From Gaiellasilicea sp963829845 (GTDB lineage: Bacteria > Actinomycetota > Thermoleophilia > Gaiellales > Gaiellaceae), in the NCBI GenBank assembly GCA_963829845.1, contig CAWHKD010000019.1:62001-126000 (forward strand): a DNA stretch of 64,000 bases. The letters are read 5' to 3'. The first letter of the stretch is position 1. Every line of letters starts with the position of its first letter. Made by a program: the position numbers and the translations under genes. Positions 62,431 through 64,000 of this stretch are shown in pieces. Under the pieces are notes generated by a model. The model was given only the letters and a program-made list of their open reading frames with translations, did no database searches and had not been told where the DNA came from.

Positions 62431-63141
62431 TCAGGCGACCGCGTCCTGCTCGGCGAAGAAGCGCGCGAAGAAGAACGCGAAGGCGGCGAAGAAGACGATC
62501 GCCTCAGCTCCCGCCATCGAGACGCCAGCTATCTGCTGGTCGAGGATCGGCGACAGTCCCCACAGACGTGGCGTGTCCACGTAGAAGTCGTAGATCGGCT
62601 CGGGCACGAGCGCCATCATCAGCCCGATCGGGCTCGCGAGCACGAAGGCGGCGAAGAGGTAGGCCGCCTTGGCGCCGGAGGCCAGGTCACCGTGCACGAT
62701 CGGCCACCACAGGAGGACACCGGTGGCGAAATAGAGGACATGCTCGAGATGGAGCAGCGAGTGCTGGTGGCGGAGCGCAGCGTCGTAGATCCAGGGCAGG
62801 TGCCAGACGCCGTAGTTGACCAACCAGAGCGCCAGCGCCAGCAGCGGTGGCACCCGCGGTGCGCGGGCGGCGAGCGCCGGTGGGATCCCGAGCACCGCCA
62901 AGAGCGGAGCCCACTCAGCCAGCACGACATTCTGGATCAGGTGAACCGAGAGCAGGAAGTGGAGCGAGATCGTCTCGATGGGAGTGACCGAGACGGAGAG
63001 CAGGAGCACCATCGATGCGAGCCAGCACGCGATCCGCCAGCGGGGCGCCGGTACGCGCCGAAGCGCCCAGAAATACGCGACCGTGAGCACCGGGACGAGG
63101 ACGAGCGCGTGCGAGCTCCACGACCACGCATACGGATCCAC
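62431..63141 (-). CDS. CtaG-type cytochrome c oxidase assembly protein
   Basis: A 236-residue polytopic protein of the Caa3_CtaG family. The conserved His-containing helices are visible: SLHFLLSVHLIQNVVLAEWA, WLVNYGVWHLPWIYDAALRH then QHSLLHLEHVLYFATGVLLW, and WGLSPILDQQIAGVSM at the end. It assists copper-dependent assembly of caa3-type oxidase. Start at GTG 63141, 22 bases from tRNA-Gly. Confidence 0.88.
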   Translation of the reverse strand: MDPYAWSWSSHALVLVPVLTVAYFWALRRVPAPRWRIACWLASMVLLLSVSVTPIETISLHFLLSVHLIQNVVLAEWAPLLAVLGIPPALAARAPRVPPLLALALWLVNYGVWHLPWIYDAALRHQHSLLHLEHVLYFATGVLLWWPIVHGDLASGAKAAYLFAAFVLASPIGLMMALVPEPIYDFYVDTPRLWGLSPILDQQIAGVSMAGAEAIVFFAAFAFFFARFFAEQDAVA

Positions 63142-63163
63142 CCGGCTACGCTACGTGACCCGC

Positions 63164-63234
63164 GCGGGTGTAGCTCAATGGTAGAGCCCTAGCCTTCCAA
63201 GCTAGTTATGAGGGTTCGATTCCCTCCACCCGCT
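63164..63234 (+). tRNA. tRNA-Gly (TCC anticodon)
   Basis: Acceptor GCGGGTG/CACCCGC, D arm AGCTCAATGGTAGAGC, anticodon stem CTAGC/GCTAG with loop CTTCCAA (TCC), T arm GAGGGTTCGATTCCCTC. Confidence 0.95.
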
Positions 63235-63241
63235 CCTCCTG

Positions 63242-63565
63242 ATGCATGCATCGATGACAACCACGAAGGGGACGGCCGAGGACATGGTCGCGATCGCGAC
63301 GATGGCCGGCGAGACGATGGTCGAGTGGCTCCGCGACATCGAGGGTTTCCAGGGGCTGCTCATGCTCAGTAACAACGAGACCGGCACGACGCACGTGATC
63401 TCGTTCTGGGAGAGCAAGGAGATCGCGGAGCGGAGCCGGGTCGCGCGGTTGAAGCTGCGCGATCGGATCACGACCACGGTCAGCGTCGAGGTGCAGGAAA
63501 CCGAGCCCTACGAGGTCTCGTTCGCCGACCTCACCGCACTTCGGGACGCCGCGCGGCCGGACTGA
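63242..63565 (+). CDS. ABM-like small protein (paralogue of 45596)
   Basis: A 107-residue protein (or 103 from the ATG at 63254) with the same layout as the protein at 45596: TMVEWLRDIEGFQGLLMLSN ... ISFWESKEIAERSRVARLK and a C-terminal ETEPYEVSFADL strand. Dimeric alpha/beta-barrel (ABM-like) fold, function unknown. Directly downstream of tRNA-Gly. Confidence 0.65.
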   Translation: MHASMTTTKGTAEDMVAIATMAGETMVEWLRDIEGFQGLLMLSNNETGTTHVISFWESKEIAERSRVARLKLRDRITTTVSVEVQETEPYEVSFADLTALRDAARPD

Positions 63566-63620
63566 GAGCGCCGCAGGCTCTCGCCGAGCGCCGTCCGCGG
63601 CGCTCCGTAGGCTCCGCCGG

Positions 63621-64000
63621 ATGGAGGAGCGCCTCGTCCGCTTCCGCCCGCGGGCTGTCCTCGTTGTGCTGGGGATGATCCTTGCAGGCGTCGTCCTGAT
63701 CGAGGTCGTCCGGGCGGCGCAGGGGATCCTGATCTGGATCTTCGTCGCGATCTTCCTGGCCCTTGCGCTGAACCCGGCAGTCGAAGCGCTCCAGCAGCGG
63801 GGCATCGCGCGCCGCGGGCTCGCCGTCGGGATCGTCTTCATCAGCGCGATCCTCATCATCGCCGCGATCGCGGCGACGATCATCCCGACGCTCGTCTCCC
63901 AGGTGAACGACTTCGTCGACGCGGTTCCCGGCTATGTCGAGGACCTGACCGCCGGGCGGGGGAAGCTGGGCTTCCTCGAGCGCGAGTATCAGATCACCGA
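63621..64000 (+). CDS. AI-2E family permease, 3' end outside window
   Basis: The first 126 residues of an AI-2E permease from ATG 63621: a basic start, two helices (AVLVVLGMILAGVVLIEVVR and GILIWIFVAIFLALALNPAV), the EALQQRGIARRGLAV loop and a third helix region leading into the extracytoplasmic-type amphipathic domain (LVSQVNDFVDAVPGYVEDL). The frame is open to the window end. Confidence 0.88.
   Translation, partial: MEERLVRFRPRAVLVVLGMILAGVVLIEVVRAAQGILIWIFVAIFLALALNPAVEALQQRGIARRGLAVGIVFISAILIIAAIAATIIPTLVSQVNDFVDAVPGYVEDLTAGRGKLGFLEREYQIT

Overview
The window is very GC-rich, gene-dense DNA with many GTG and TTG starts, stop/start overlaps and several leaderless-looking genes. Together with AfsR/SARP-type regulation, a Gram-positive style type IV pilus (PilT, PilB, PilC, PilD, PilM, PilN and PilO, no secretin) and a kdpF-containing Kdp operon, this points to a deep-branching actinobacterium. 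A member of the Thermoleophilia (Gaiellales or Solirubrobacterales-like) is my best guess; I cannot prove it without a database. About 25 single-base frameshifts interrupt otherwise intact, motif-complete genes on both strands. Many are probably sequencing or assembly indels, and I give such genes as one feature each.

Layout. 1-7.6 kb: DUF1801 protein end, secreted beta-propeller-like protein, secreted amidase, and an operon of DUF4129 protein, small membrane protein, MoxR ATPase, DUF58 protein and another small membrane protein. 7.69-23.74 kb: a stretch bracketed by a 3' fragment of tRNA-Thr and the intact tRNA-Thr in the same orientation. It holds an integrase remnant, metabolic genes (methyltransferase, two VOC proteins, aldo/keto reductase, double GNAT), gene remnants, DUF389 and the potassium system kdpFABC-DE. 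This looks like an old genomic island. 23.7-28 kb: hydrolases, a TetR-like regulator, tRNA-Tyr and a four-copy 154-bp tandem repeat. 28-29.1 kb: geranylgeranyl-reductase-like enzyme.

29.1-47.7 kb: a type IV pilus locus. It comprises pilT, a bifunctional peptidoglycan hydrolase, a PASTA protein, minor pilins, a PilX-like putative adhesin, pilD, pilB, a thioredoxin-like membrane protein, pilA, a second pilT, pilM-N-O and a PilP-like gene, pilV and pilC. It is interrupted only by a cupin, a nucleotidyltransferase and a small ABM-like protein. Seven transcription units start just after a TMAA-N16-GCCGATA-like sequence, the signature of sigma-28/WhiG promoters, so one sigma factor probably switches on the whole pilus.

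48-57.3 kb: a group of envelope or stress-type membrane proteins (DUF1269, lipid kinase, coiled-coil protein, DUF1003, HdeD-like, AI-2E permease) around an AfsR/SARP-family regulator. Five promoter regions in this group carry the same array of three TGGCAKC heptamers with 21(22)+11 bp periodicity, the geometry of SARP operators. I propose this as a previously undescribed local regulon. 57.6-64 kb: MBL hydrolase, P-loop kinase, FKBP isomerase, MFS transporter, thioesterase, CtaG, tRNA-Pro, tRNA-Gly, and the start of another AI-2E permease.
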